Shown in pieces: positions 8,301 through 16,700 of a stretch of DNA of 64,000 nt. Positions within the stretch are counted from its first letter, which is position 1, and the number at the start of each line of letters is the position of its first letter. This DNA is from JAIQFL01 sp035295745 (GTDB lineage Bacteria; Acidobacteriota; Terriglobia; Bryobacterales; Bryobacteraceae): positions 434,001 to 498,000 of the forward strand of contig DATGIL010000102.1 of assembly GCA_035295745.1 (NCBI GenBank). Direction: 5' to 3'. A model generated the notes under the pieces. That model made no database searches. It was not told where the DNA came from and saw only the letters and a program-made list of their open reading frames with translations. A program made the translations under genes and the position numbers.

Positions 8301-11137
8301 CCCAGGACGACGGTGACGCCGGCAACTGTGACATCGGTAATGCTGACTGACCCATCGCTGAAGTTGCCATCGGTGTTGCCATCCACCGCCGCGGCTGCGC
8401 CAACTGGCGGGAATCCCTGGTACGTGCTGCTCTGCGACGCGGCCTTACCCAACGCGAGGTTCGCTCCACCCGTGGCGCCAAATACCTGTACCTCAGCAAG
8501 GCTCAGGTAGTCCGAATTGCTGAGTTGCACGCGAACATACTGTCCTTGGACGCCTCCCGTGGCGATCGTGGCGGAAGGACTGGGCGCCGAGGTCTGATGG
8601 CTGGTGAACGTCCCGGCCCTGGACTGCAGGGTAGCAGGCGTGTCGGTGGGCAGGAATGGTGTATTGGAAACGAACACCCAGTAGTCGCTGAGCCTGGAGC
8701 CGCAACAGTCGGTCCGATTCCAGACCACGACCGAGCTGACCGTTTGGGGAGTGCCAAGATCCACCTGCCACCATGGGTTAGGGTCAGTTGCATTGTCCGA
8801 AAACGCGAAGTCGGCTTTACCATCACCGTTGAAATCCGCAACCAGAGCCGAGGAGGGAACGGCGGGCAAAGTGACGGGGTTTTGAAAGAGGAAGTTGCCG
8901 CCAGGCACGGCCCGTACGGTCTGGGTAACGGCATTCGACGATGCCCCTGCCACAGCGGGATCTCCACTGTAGACCGCGGTGAGCTTGTGAACACCAGCGG
9001 GCAACAGAATACTGGAGATGCTGGCGGCGCCGTCGTTGGAGACGGGCCGGCTACCCAGCAGGGTAGCGCCATCCGAATAGAACGAGATGGTGCCGGTGCC
9101 TGAGGGGTTGGTCAGCGTCGCGGTGAGAGCTACCGGAGCGCCGAATGTGGATGGATTCGGAGAACTCGCCAGGATCACGGATTCCGATTGCAGGTTGATC
9201 ATCGGAAAGGTCGCCGTGAGTCCGCCGTAGCTGGCTGTAATGTTGTAGCTGCCCGCGATGTTGTTGGCGGTGGCCATTACGGTGGCATCCCCAAAGACCC
9301 CGGTGGTCACGGTGCTCGACGAGAGTACCGCCGAAGCCCCGCTGGACGGAACACTGAAGGTGACGGTGACGCCGCTCACGCCGACACTGGCGGGGTCGAG
9401 AAGGGTGATCCGCAAGGGTTGCGGGAAGGGTGTGCCTACCTGCGCGGATTGTGTGGTGGTGGGATTACCGATGAGTCGGCTGGCGGCCCCCGAAAGGTTG
9501 TTCAACTGGAACTGCGCGGGTGACGTAATTCCCAATGCAGTGGCTGTTACCGTGTAGTTGCCGATTCGGGAGCCGGCGGTGGCGGTCACGCTCGCCACGC
9601 CATTCGCATTGGTGATTGCGGTGCTGCTCGACAATTGAGCGGTGCCTGAGAAAGTGGGCAAAGTAAAAGTCACGGTCACGCCGGAGAGAGGCGTATTACC
9701 GTCTTTCACGAGAACCTGCAGCGGGCTGGGAAACGGGGAGCCACTCACGGCGGATTGGATCGTGCCGCCGGCCGCGGTGACGGTAACGCTGGTGCCCACA
9801 AGGATGACAAGGCCACTGTCGATCATGGCGAAATCGGTTCGGCCATCGCCAGTGAACTCGCCCGCTACCATGTAATAGCCGCTGAAGCCAAACGGATCGT
9901 TGGTCAGCGTTTGAAAGGTCCCATCCCCTTTACCTAACAGCACATTGGGCTCGCTGGGCAGACCTAAGGGACTGAAGATGATGTCGTCAATCCCATCTCC
10001 ATTGAAGTCACGCACGCCCGACGGGACATTCGTGTCCCCAAAGAAGTTAGTGGTCTGGTAATTTACGGCTGGCTGAAAGGTTCCGTCGCCGTTGCCCAAC
10101 AGGATGTCGGTGGTATTCAGCGAAAATGCACGGGTCGCCAGGTCAGGTTTGCCGTCACCGTTGAAATCGCCTACCAGCAACCCGAAAGCTGTGTTCGTGT
10201 CGACAATCGGCAGCGGCGTGCGGAAGGTTCCATCTCCGTTGCCCAGCAGGACGCTCTGAAACGTCGCCAGATCGGCCCTGCCGTCTCCATTGAAGTCCGC
10301 TACTACGATGTTCTGGTAGGCGTTGACGTTGGGTGTGCCAGCCGGATACGAGACCGGAGCCTGGAAGTTGCCATCCCCCTTACCGAGCAGGATATCCACG
10401 CCTCTGGAGACATCCGCGATGGCCAGATCGGCGATGCCGTCGCCGTTGAAGTCGCCCACTACGATGCCATCTCCATGTGGGATCGTGATGTTGATGGGCG
10501 TCTGAAACGAGCCGTCCCCGTTGCCCAGCAGGATGCTGAGTTGGGTAGAGTACAGAGCCGCGAAATCGATGATGCCATCGCCATTGAAATCGCCCGTGGC
10601 GGAGTACGACGGACTACCGGCCTGAATTGTGGTGGTATGGGCCAATTGGAAATTCCCCGCGCCGTCGCCGAGGAGGATCTCCAGGCCGTTGACGTAGAGG
10701 GCCAGATCAGCGTGCCCATCGCCATTGAAATCGGCCACCATCGGTGTGAAGAAGAAGCCTACCGGTATGGATGGTTGTGGTACGGCGCTGAATGCGGCGA
10801 CCGGACGCGCATTGACGGTCTGCACCACCACGTTGGAAGTGACGCCCGCGAAATAGGCTTTGAGCTTCCGATTTCCGGCCGGAAGCGCAATGGTACTGAG
10901 AGAGGCCGTTCCTGAGACCAGGGACTTGATGCCCAAGATGGTCACTCCATCATAGAAGGTCACCTTACCCGTAGCTGTCGCCGGAGTAACGGACGCAGTC
11001 AGCACGACGGGAGCGCCGTAAATCGACGGACTCGCAGATGACGAAAGGGTTACAGCGGTCTGTGCCGGTAGCAGGCACGGTAACGCAAGAAGAAGCAAGA
11101 AGAGACGATTCGCAACGGGGCCGAGGCGCATAAGCAT
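5399..11137 (-). CDS. Giant secreted FG-GAP / Ig-like / F-type lectin protein, copy 2 (1912 aa)
   Basis: Complete paralogue of copy 1, lying 95 bp upstream of it on the same strand. Approximate layout: signal peptide 1-25; Ig-like 27-110; FG-GAP repeats 130-450; two invasin-like Ig domains 455-650; Ig-like 652-745; an FG-GAP repeat broken by a rearranged F-type lectin unit at 781-935; FG-GAP repeats to about 1255; two invasin-like Ig domains to about 1480; three C-terminal F-type lectin domains to 1912. Each lectin unit has AVDGNTDG, NPWWQVDLG and a vicinal Cys pair in RTDCCGSR, as in eel fucolectin; the usual sugar-binding His upstream is absent. FG-GAP loops (DFNGDGKAD) suggest Ca binding. 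Likely an exported, surface or secreted sugar-binding protein; the ligand is unknown. Start: ATG 11137, or ATG 11131 six bases in. Confidence 0.9.
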   Translation of the reverse strand: MLMRLGPVANRLFLLLLALPCLLPAQTAVTLSSSASPSIYGAPVVLTASVTPATATGKVTFYDGVTILGIKSLVSGTASLSTIALPAGNRKLKAYFAGVTSNVVVQTVNARPVAAFSAVPQPSIPVGFFFTPMVADFNGDGHADLALYVNGLEILLGDGAGNFQLAHTTTIQAGSPSYSATGDFNGDGIIDFAALYSTQLSILLGNGDGSFQTPINITIPHGDGIVVGDFNGDGIADLAIADVSRGVDILLGKGDGNFQAPVSYPAGTPNVNAYQNIVVADFNGDGRADLATFQSVLLGNGDGTFRTPLPIVDTNTAFGLLVGDFNGDGKPDLATRAFSLNTTDILLGNGDGTFQPAVNYQTTNFFGDTNVPSGVRDFNGDGIDDIIFSPLGLPSEPNVLLGKGDGTFQTLTNDPFGFSGYYMVAGEFTGDGRTDFAMIDSGLVILVGTSVTVTAAGGTIQSAVSGSPFPSPLQVLVKDGNTPLSGVTVTFTLPTFSGTAQLSSSTAITNANGVASVTATAGSRIGNYTVTATALGITSPAQFQLNNLSGAASRLIGNPTTTQSAQVGTPFPQPLRITLLDPASVGVSGVTVTFSVPSSGASAVLSSSTVTTGVFGDATVMATANNIAGSYNITASYGGLTATFPMINLQSESVILASSPNPSTFGAPVALTATLTNPSGTGTISFYSDGATLLGSRPVSNDGAASISSILLPAGVHKLTAVYSGDPAVAGASSNAVTQTVRAVPGGNFLFQNPVTLPAVPSSALVADFNGDGKADFAFSDNATDPNPWWQVDLGTPQTVSSVVVWNRTDCCGSRLSDYWVFVSNTPFLPTDTPATLQSRAGTFTSHQTSAPSPSATIATGGVQGQYVRVQLSNSDYLSLAEVQVFGATGGANLALGKAASQSSTYQGFPPVGAAAAVDGNTDGNFSDGSVSITDVTVAGVTVVLGNGDGTFRPAVTYRTGQTSTSSAAVTDFNGDGIPDLAVAGITGFVSSPAESLTILLGNGDGTFRAPVNYPGAQMNAAASTQFGPLAAGTVGSMVAGDFNGDGYPDVLINSVFYYLIPCGGDAIGNCYIGLGSSPQVVLIPGKGDGTFGPATLFSVPSVPFLVADFNGNGKFDLVGNSEIILDGGTGFHVLSVGTPTFAADFNGDGKMDLAAGTTTLLGNGDGTFQAPQNLPDGHVAALQGDFNGDGIIDIAVTNGAALNGIVYGNGDGTFRVANLVNGGVPLAVADFNGDGRADILTANPSGVTLLLGSSGTPVTETAVGGTPQSTVTGAPFAQPLQVKVTSNGSPVVGASVAFAAPFSGPSATLSSNTAQTDASGLASITASANSVTGSYLVTASSQGVSATFSLTNTTPIPASIAVLGGSPQSTTLGGAFPNPLQVIVKDAAGRPLGGATVNFAAPSGGASAALSSTTVVTNSAGAASVTATANNIAGSYSVTAGVASLSTQFSLTNLAGQSSNVALGRPATQSSTYPGAPAAAAAVDGNTDGNYFDGSVTATNLDGNPWWQVDLGASTAITSVVIFNRTDCCGSRLSDYWVFISDTPFLANDTPASLQNRAATFASHQNAAPNPSAIIPAVTQGRYVRIQLSSSNNLSLAEVEVFGTGGGAPPPTNLSQNKFASQSSTLPGFSSTVAASAVDGNTDGGFYDGSVTATNFETNPWWQVDLGGSASVSSIVIWNRTDCCSSRLGDYWVFVSDTPFLPTDTPATLQNRAGTFASHQTAAPSPSATVTLPSQGRYVRVQLSGTDYLSLAEVQVMGSGAPTLSNLARGKTATQSSPYDTMHDLASAAVDGNTDGNFYNGSVSVTGFQSNPWWQVDLGASSFVNSIVIWNRTDCCGSRLSDYWVFVSDTPFQASDTPATLQNRAGTFASHQTSPPSPSVNIQVGVQGRYVRVQLSGSDYLSLAEVQVYGQ
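8335..8797 (-). other. Circularly permuted F-type lectin unit inserted in an FG-GAP repeat (copy 2)
   Basis: Within residues about 781-935 an FG-GAP repeat begins (DFNGDGKADFAFSD), then jumps to the second half of a lectin domain (NPWWQVDLG through LSLAEVQVFG), then its first half (NLALGKAASQSSTY through GNFSDGSVSIT), and then resumes FG-GAP (VTVVLGNGDGTF). Joining the end of the insert to its beginning rebuilds a normal lectin unit. The same arrangement is in copy 1 at about 2508-2972. Confidence 0.8.
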
Positions 11138-11314
11138 GTCAATGGATTCCGAGCGGGACTACGGTGTTGTGACGCGGAGAACTGTAGTCTAGCACCGATT
11201 GCAAGCTGAATTTGTAAGTAATCGAACACGAGGCATCACACCTTTCGGGAATTCCCGGCACGGGCACCGCCACCCCGCGGTTGGCGATGCGTCAGCTCCC
11301 CAAAACCAGGCAAA

Positions 11315-11331
11315 CCGTCTGACTCAGACGG
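11315..11331. promoter_or_regulatory. Perfect 17-bp palindrome (possible operator or REP half)
   Basis: CCGTCTGACTCAGACGG: 8-bp arms around one central C, followed by GTGCG. A near copy lies 54 bp downstream. Function inferred only from symmetry and position. Confidence 0.45.
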
Positions 11332-11368
11332 GTGCGGTCTTGTAGAACCAGCGAGTTACAAGGAATTT

Positions 11369-11385
11369 CCGTCGGACTCAGACGG
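11369..11385. promoter_or_regulatory. Second 17-bp palindrome, one mismatched pair
   Basis: CCGTCGGACTCAGACGG, differing at one position from the copy at 11315 and likewise followed by GTTCG versus GTGCG. The 54-bp spacing is about five helical turns. Confidence 0.45.
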
Positions 11386-11568
11386 GTTCGAGAGGCTACT
11401 TGCCGTGATTCGGTAAGCGGCGCAAGCGGAAGCAGGCTACCTCGGACGCCGTCATGAGTAAGGGCTAACGGCGCCAGGAACTCTCGAAACTGCGCATGCA
11501 CCATCGACAACAACTCGACCGGGGGACTACCTGTACGCGGGCTCTCGTGTTCGGGATAAGCTGACAGG

Positions 11569-12765
11569 ATGATCCGAATGCTCTTGGCGGTTTGGTGGGG
11601 GTGCAGTACGTTATTAGCTCAGGCTGGTCCGGGCAGTGAATATGCCGGTTCGGCCGCTTGCAAGACCTGCCATCCGGCCGTTTACGAGAGGTGGAGCAAG
11701 ACTCGTATGGCGAACGTGGTTCGCGACCCCAAGGTGCATCCGGACGCGATCCTCCCCGACCTTACGAAGCCCGATCCGCTGGTGAAGTTCTCCAGGAACG
11801 ACATCGCCTTTGTATATGGCAGCAAGTGGAAGCAGCGGTATTTTACGAAGAAAGGCGACGACTACTTTCCGCTCGGTGCGCAGTGGGACATCACGCATCA
11901 GATCTGGCGCGCCTACCTGGTGGCCCCCAATACCGACTGGTGGGTGAAGTTCTATCCCGCCGATAACATGCAGCGTCCAACCGGTCCCTTATGCGACGGG
12001 TGCCACTCCGTGAATTACAACATTCAGACTAAGTCAGTTACGGAATGGAATGTGGGCTGTGAGAAATGCCATGGGCCGGGTGCGGCGCACGTTCGCGGGC
12101 CGTCAATGCGCAACATCCTGAATCCGGCCCGGCTGGATGCCGTGGCGGCCAATAATGTCTGTATCCAATGCCATTCGCAGGGGCAACCGCTCCGTAATCC
12201 GATCGAAGGCAAATACTACGACTGGCCCGTGGGCTACGAACCGGGCAAGGACCTGCAGGATTTCTGGAAATTGGAGGAGCACAAACTCGGCGAGCAGTCG
12301 TTCACTCACTTCGCGGACGGAACGGCGCACAAGAATCGCATGCAAGGCAATGACTTTGTGCAGAGCGTGATGTACACGCGCGGCGTGAGCTGTTTCAGTT
12401 GTCACGACGTTCACGGCACCGGGAACGACGCTGACCTGATCAAGCCGGCGCGCGTGCTTTGCCTGGAATGCCACGGTCCGAAATCGCCGAACGGTCCGCA
12501 TGCTCCCACCATCGAGGCGCACACCCATCACGCTCCGGGCAGCGCCGGAAACGAATGCGTCGCGTGCCACATGCCGAAGATCGAACAGGAGATCGCCGAC
12601 GTGAACGTCCGCAGTCATACCTTCAAGTTCATTACGCCCTCGGATACGGAGTTGCTGAAGGTTCCGAATGCGTGTGCGGTGTGCCATCGCGACAAACCGG
12701 CAGACTGGGCGAAGCAGACGCTGAAGACGTGGACGAATTTCTCGCCATGGCGAGTGGCGCAATGA
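11569..12765 (+). CDS. Secreted octahaem cytochrome c (398 aa)
   Basis: After a signal peptide ending near LLAQA the protein has eight CxxCH haem-binding motifs in order: CKTCH, CDGCH, CEKCH, CIQCH, CFSCH, CLECH, CVACH and CAVCH. It resembles the cytochrome c554 / doubled-CxxCH proteins common in Acidobacteria, which are periplasmic electron carriers; those often continue into TPR repeats, but this one stops about 30 residues after the last haem. Redox partner and substrate cannot be read from the sequence. It is transcribed divergently from the giant proteins and converges, with a 4-bp gap, on the HExxH gene downstream. SD is weak (AGG just before ATG 11569). Confidence 0.88.
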   Translation: MIRMLLAVWWGCSTLLAQAGPGSEYAGSAACKTCHPAVYERWSKTRMANVVRDPKVHPDAILPDLTKPDPLVKFSRNDIAFVYGSKWKQRYFTKKGDDYFPLGAQWDITHQIWRAYLVAPNTDWWVKFYPADNMQRPTGPLCDGCHSVNYNIQTKSVTEWNVGCEKCHGPGAAHVRGPSMRNILNPARLDAVAANNVCIQCHSQGQPLRNPIEGKYYDWPVGYEPGKDLQDFWKLEEHKLGEQSFTHFADGTAHKNRMQGNDFVQSVMYTRGVSCFSCHDVHGTGNDADLIKPARVLCLECHGPKSPNGPHAPTIEAHTHHAPGSAGNECVACHMPKIEQEIADVNVRSHTFKFITPSDTELLKVPNACAVCHRDKPADWAKQTLKTWTNFSPWRVAQ

Positions 12766-12769
12766 GACG

Positions 12770-13384
12770 CTAGTGTCCCGGAGCGAAAGCCAGGTCAGTC
12801 GATTGGATGTGGCTATATCGCGGGACGTCATGGATCATATCGCGCAGGTCGTAGTAGTCGGTCCATTGCAGGACCTTGCCGCGGCCCTTCAGCTTGTGGA
12901 GATCGAACTCGACGATGCGATTGGCGACAGCGGACATCATCTGCCCCAACTGCGACAGGTCGCGGTCGGAGGGCTCCTTTCCGCTGGCCATCAGATACAG
13001 CACCTGGGCGAAGTATCCGGCAAGCTCATTGCTCAACTGGGTGACAGTTGGCGGACGGGTGATGTCGAGGAATGCATGGGTGCACTCGTGGACGATCAGG
13101 GATCGGTCATTCACGTCGAACGCATCCGTGTTTTGGGTGACGAGAGTATGGGCGGCTACGGGTTCGGACTTGCCGTGCGGACCTTTGATGGAACCCGCTT
13201 CGGGGAAATAGGTGGCCCAGGTCCGATCATGGCCTCGCATGACGGTGATTTTTCCCGATTCGATTGCTTGCGCAACCTTGTCGTATGCCGCGGAGTCGAT
13301 GTGCAGACATCCAAGCGAGAAGTTGATCTTGGCCACCCCGGATTCCTTCAGGATTCTCAGTACTCTGTCTTTTGCGGAAGACAT
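12770..13384 (-). CDS. Small protein with HExxH metalloprotease-like motif (204 aa)
   Basis: ATG 13384 is chosen because GGGAG lies about 10 nt upstream and the residues before it in the longer open frame (to 13636) look non-coding and overlap a dispersed repeat. The protein has SLIVHECTHAFLD, a zincin-type HExxH motif (HECTH), near residue 107, followed by a mostly helical region. No signal peptide is visible. HExxH proteins of this size are often cytoplasmic peptidases or toxin domains, but I do not recognise the family and the third metal ligand is not assigned. Convergent with the octahaem cytochrome. Confidence 0.65.
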   Translation of the reverse strand: MSSAKDRVLRILKESGVAKINFSLGCLHIDSAAYDKVAQAIESGKITVMRGHDRTWATYFPEAGSIKGPHGKSEPVAAHTLVTQNTDAFDVNDRSLIVHECTHAFLDITRPPTVTQLSNELAGYFAQVLYLMASGKEPSDRDLSQLGQMMSAVANRIVEFDLHKLKGRGKVLQWTDYYDLRDMIHDVPRYSHIQSTDLAFAPGH

Positions 13385-13469
13385 TCGCGTGTTCGCTCCC
13401 AATTTGGATATGCGGGAAATGGGAGCGGAGTGGCTAGTATTTTTTGGGGGCCGTAAAAAAGATCGCGAG

Positions 13470-13570
13470 CTTTCGCATGTCGAGACTTTCTCGCAACGGC
13501 CGGTATGCAGCCTTGGTGGACGTCCAAAAGCGTCAAGATGACTCTCGACGCGGCAAACAGGAGTGGTATT
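13470..13570. repeat. Degenerate copy of dispersed palindromic element
   Basis: Contains a left-arm trace (GTCGAGACTTTCTCGC) and a right arm at 13525-13566 (AAAAGCGTCAAGATG then CTCGACGCGGCAAACAGG) matching the element at 52841-53036. Lies in the 344-bp gap between two genes. Confidence 0.65.
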
Positions 13571-13712
13571 GGGCTGCTTCGCCGCCATGGATTCCGATGA
13601 AAGCGGCGCGTTCGCCGGGCAGATCGGCTCGGCCATGGTGACACGGCGCGAACCCCCAACCCCTAACCCCTGCTTTCAAGGGTGTTTTGCGCCACGGCTT
13701 TGCGAGCGACGA

Positions 13713-13718
13713 TATAAT
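13713..13718 (+). promoter_or_regulatory. Consensus -10 hexamer TATAAT next to the start codon
   Basis: TATAAT ends 10 bp before ATG 13729 and there is no Shine-Dalgarno sequence between them, so a very short or absent leader is possible. No good -35 is seen. Confidence 0.4.
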
Positions 13719-13728
13719 TAAGCCCACG

Positions 13729-16700
13729 ATGCGCAAGATTCGTCTTACGATCCTGATTTCCGCGGCCGCTGGTCTGTGCGGGGCGGCAGCCTACGATCCC
13801 TCGATCTTCAGTAATCTGCAATGGCGGAGTATCGGGCCCCCGCGCGGGGGCCGCTCCATCACCTCCGCGGGCAGCCCCAGCCGGCCGAACGAGTATTACT
13901 TCGGTGCGACCGGCGGCGGACTCTGGAAGACCACTGATGGCGGCCTGACGTGGCGCCCGGTCACCGACGGCCAACTCCACAGTTCCTCTGTGGGAGCGGT
14001 GGCCGTATCGGAGTCCAATCCCGACGTGGTCTACATCGGGATGGGTGAGACGGAATTGCGTGGCAACATCATGCAGGGCGACGGCGTCTACAAGTCCACC
14101 GATGCAGGCCGGACCTGGAAGCACATGGGACTCGCGGACACACAGGCCATCTCGCGCATCCGCATCCATCCGACGAATCCCGATATCGTGTACGTCTCGG
14201 CGCTCGGCCACCCGTACGGGAAGAATGCGGAACGCGGCGTATTTCGCTCGAAAGACGGCGGCACGACATGGGAGAAAGTGCTGTATCGCGACGATCACGC
14301 GGGCGCCGTCGACCTTTGCTTCGACCCTCATAATCCGCAGGTATTGTTTGCCGCGATCTGGGATGCGAATCGGACGCCGTGGGGCCTGACCAGCGGCGGA
14401 CCTTCGAGCGGACTGTTCAAGACCACAGATGGTGGGGATCATTGGACCGAGATCACGCGCAATCCGGGAATGCCCAGCGGCATTATCGGCAAGATTGGAG
14501 TCGCGGTATCGGGTGCTGATTCGAATCGTGTTTATGCCATCGTGGAAAACGAAAACGGCGGCGTGTTCTTCTCCGATGATGCCGGCGCCAACTGGAAGAA
14601 GATCAGCGAAGATCGCAACCTGCGCCAGCGCGCCTTCTACTATTCGCGCATCTATGCCGATCCAAAAGCCAAGGATACGGTTTACGTTCTGAATACGGGC
14701 TTTTACAAATCCACGGACGGCGGCAAAACATATCGCCAACTCCGGCCGCCGCACGGCGACAATCACGACCTGTGGATCGACCCCACGAATCCGCTGCGGA
14801 TGGTCAACAGCAACGATGGTGGCGGCAATGTCTCAATCAACGGCGGGCAGACCTGGACCGCGCAGACGTTTGCCACCGCGCAACTCTACCACGTCGCAGT
14901 GACGCGCGACATTCCGTACCATGTCTGCGGAGCGCAACAGGACAGCTCGACGATCTGCGTGTCGAGCGCCGCTGCCGGAGGGCGCGGGGGTGGAGGCGGT
15001 GGCGGACGCGGCGGTACGCCGCCTTATAGTGTGGGTGGCGGCGAGAGTGGGTACATCGCGCCGCATCCGACGAATCCCAACCTCTTCTATGCCGGCAGCC
15101 AGGGCGCGCTGCTGACCCGCTTCGACCGCCGCACCGGCTACACTCGCGACATTCAGGTGTACCCGCTGTTCTTCTCGGGTGAATCGGCAGGCTCGCTGCC
15201 GGAGCGCTGGCAGTGGACTTTTCCGATCGTCTTCTCGCCGGTGAATCCGGACGTGCTGTACACCTCGTCGCAGCATCTCTGGAAGACCACCGACGACGGC
15301 CATAGCTGGCAGAAGATCAGTCCCGATCTGACGCGCAATGACCCCAAGACGCTGGGAGATTCCGGCGGGCCGATCACGCACGACCAGAACGGTCCCGAGA
15401 TCTACGGAACGATTTTCAGCATCGCTCCCTCGCGCAAGGACGCCAACACGATCTGGACCGGCTCAGATGATGGTGTGGTGGAGATCACGCGCGACGGCGG
15501 CAAGACCTGGAGCAAGATCACGCCGCCGGGCATGCCGGATTTCGGACGCGTCAGCCTGATCGACGCCTCTCCCAACAACCCGGCCGCCGCGTATGTGGCT
15601 GTGAAGAACTATCAGAACGACGACCGCAAGCCATACATCTTCAAGACCGCCGATTACGGCAAGACGTGGACGAAGATCGTGAACGGCATCCCCGATTACG
15701 ATTTCGTACAAGCGGTACGCGAGGATCCGGGCCGCCAGGGGCTGCTGTTCGCGGGCACGGAACACGGCATCTACATCTCGTTCAACGACGGCGCGGAGTG
15801 GCAGCCGATTTCGTTGAATCTGCCCGATACCCAGGTGTCGGACTTAGTGATCGAAGGCAAAGATGTGGTGATCGCCACGCATGGCCGGTCGTTCTACGTA
15901 TTGGACGACATCACACCGTTGCGCCAGCTTACGCCCACGCTGGTGACGGAGGACGTCCACCTGTTCCATCCGCCGGCGGCGCAGCGGAATCTGGGCGCGG
16001 CGCGCATCGATTATTACCTCAACAAGCCGGTGGACAAGATTACGATCGATATTCTGGACTCGAAAGGCCAGGTGGTTCGGTCGTTCACCGGCAGTCCGGA
16101 AGATGATCGGGCGGGAGGTCGCGGCGGGCGCGGTGGACGCGGCGGTCGTGGTGGTGGGGACGCGCAGGCAGCGGCGCCGGAAGGCGAGACTGCGGCAGAT
16201 GCGCCAGACGATGCCGGTGGTGGTGGTGGCTTCGGGCGTGGCGGCGGATCGCCTCCAGTGCCGCGCAAAGCGGGGTTGAATCACTTTCAGTGGGACGGGC
16301 GCTACCCTTCGGCAAAATCATTCGCGGGAATGATCTATTGGAGCGGCGCGCAGCAGGGGCCCGAGGCGGTCCCGGGAACGTACCAGGTGCGCTTGAGCGC
16401 GAATGGCAAGACGTTGAACGACAAGCTGGAACTGCAGAAGGACCCACGCCTCGACAACGTCACGATCGCCAATCTGACGGAGCAGTTTACGCTCGCCATG
16501 CAGGTTCGCGATAAGACCACCGAAGCCAACGACATGGTGATCGAGATCCGCGAATTGAAGAAGCAGATGGACGATCGCCTGAAGAAAAACCAGGACGCGG
16601 CGCTGAAGAGCGCGTGCGACAGCTTCCGCGAGAAGATCACGGCGGTGGAGGAGGAGGTCTACCAGGTGCGCAATCGCAGCGGGCAGGATCCTCTGAACTT

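Larger units (their letters stand above)
11138..11568. other. Divergent intergenic region between giant gene and cytochrome c
   Basis: About 430 bp between divergently transcribed genes. It contains the two 17-bp palindromes listed separately. The only open frame (11292-11513, minus) has no recognisable features. Promoters of both flanking genes must lie here, but no convincing -35/-10 pair was identified. Confidence 0.5.

Noticed and set aside
11292..11513. 73-codon minus-strand open frame in the intergenic region
   Set aside because: It spans both palindromes, lacks a ribosome binding site and resembles no protein I know.
13385..13636. N-terminal extension of the HExxH protein to ATG 13636
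   Set aside because: The 84 extra residues are translated repeat-element DNA, and a good SD precedes ATG 13384.
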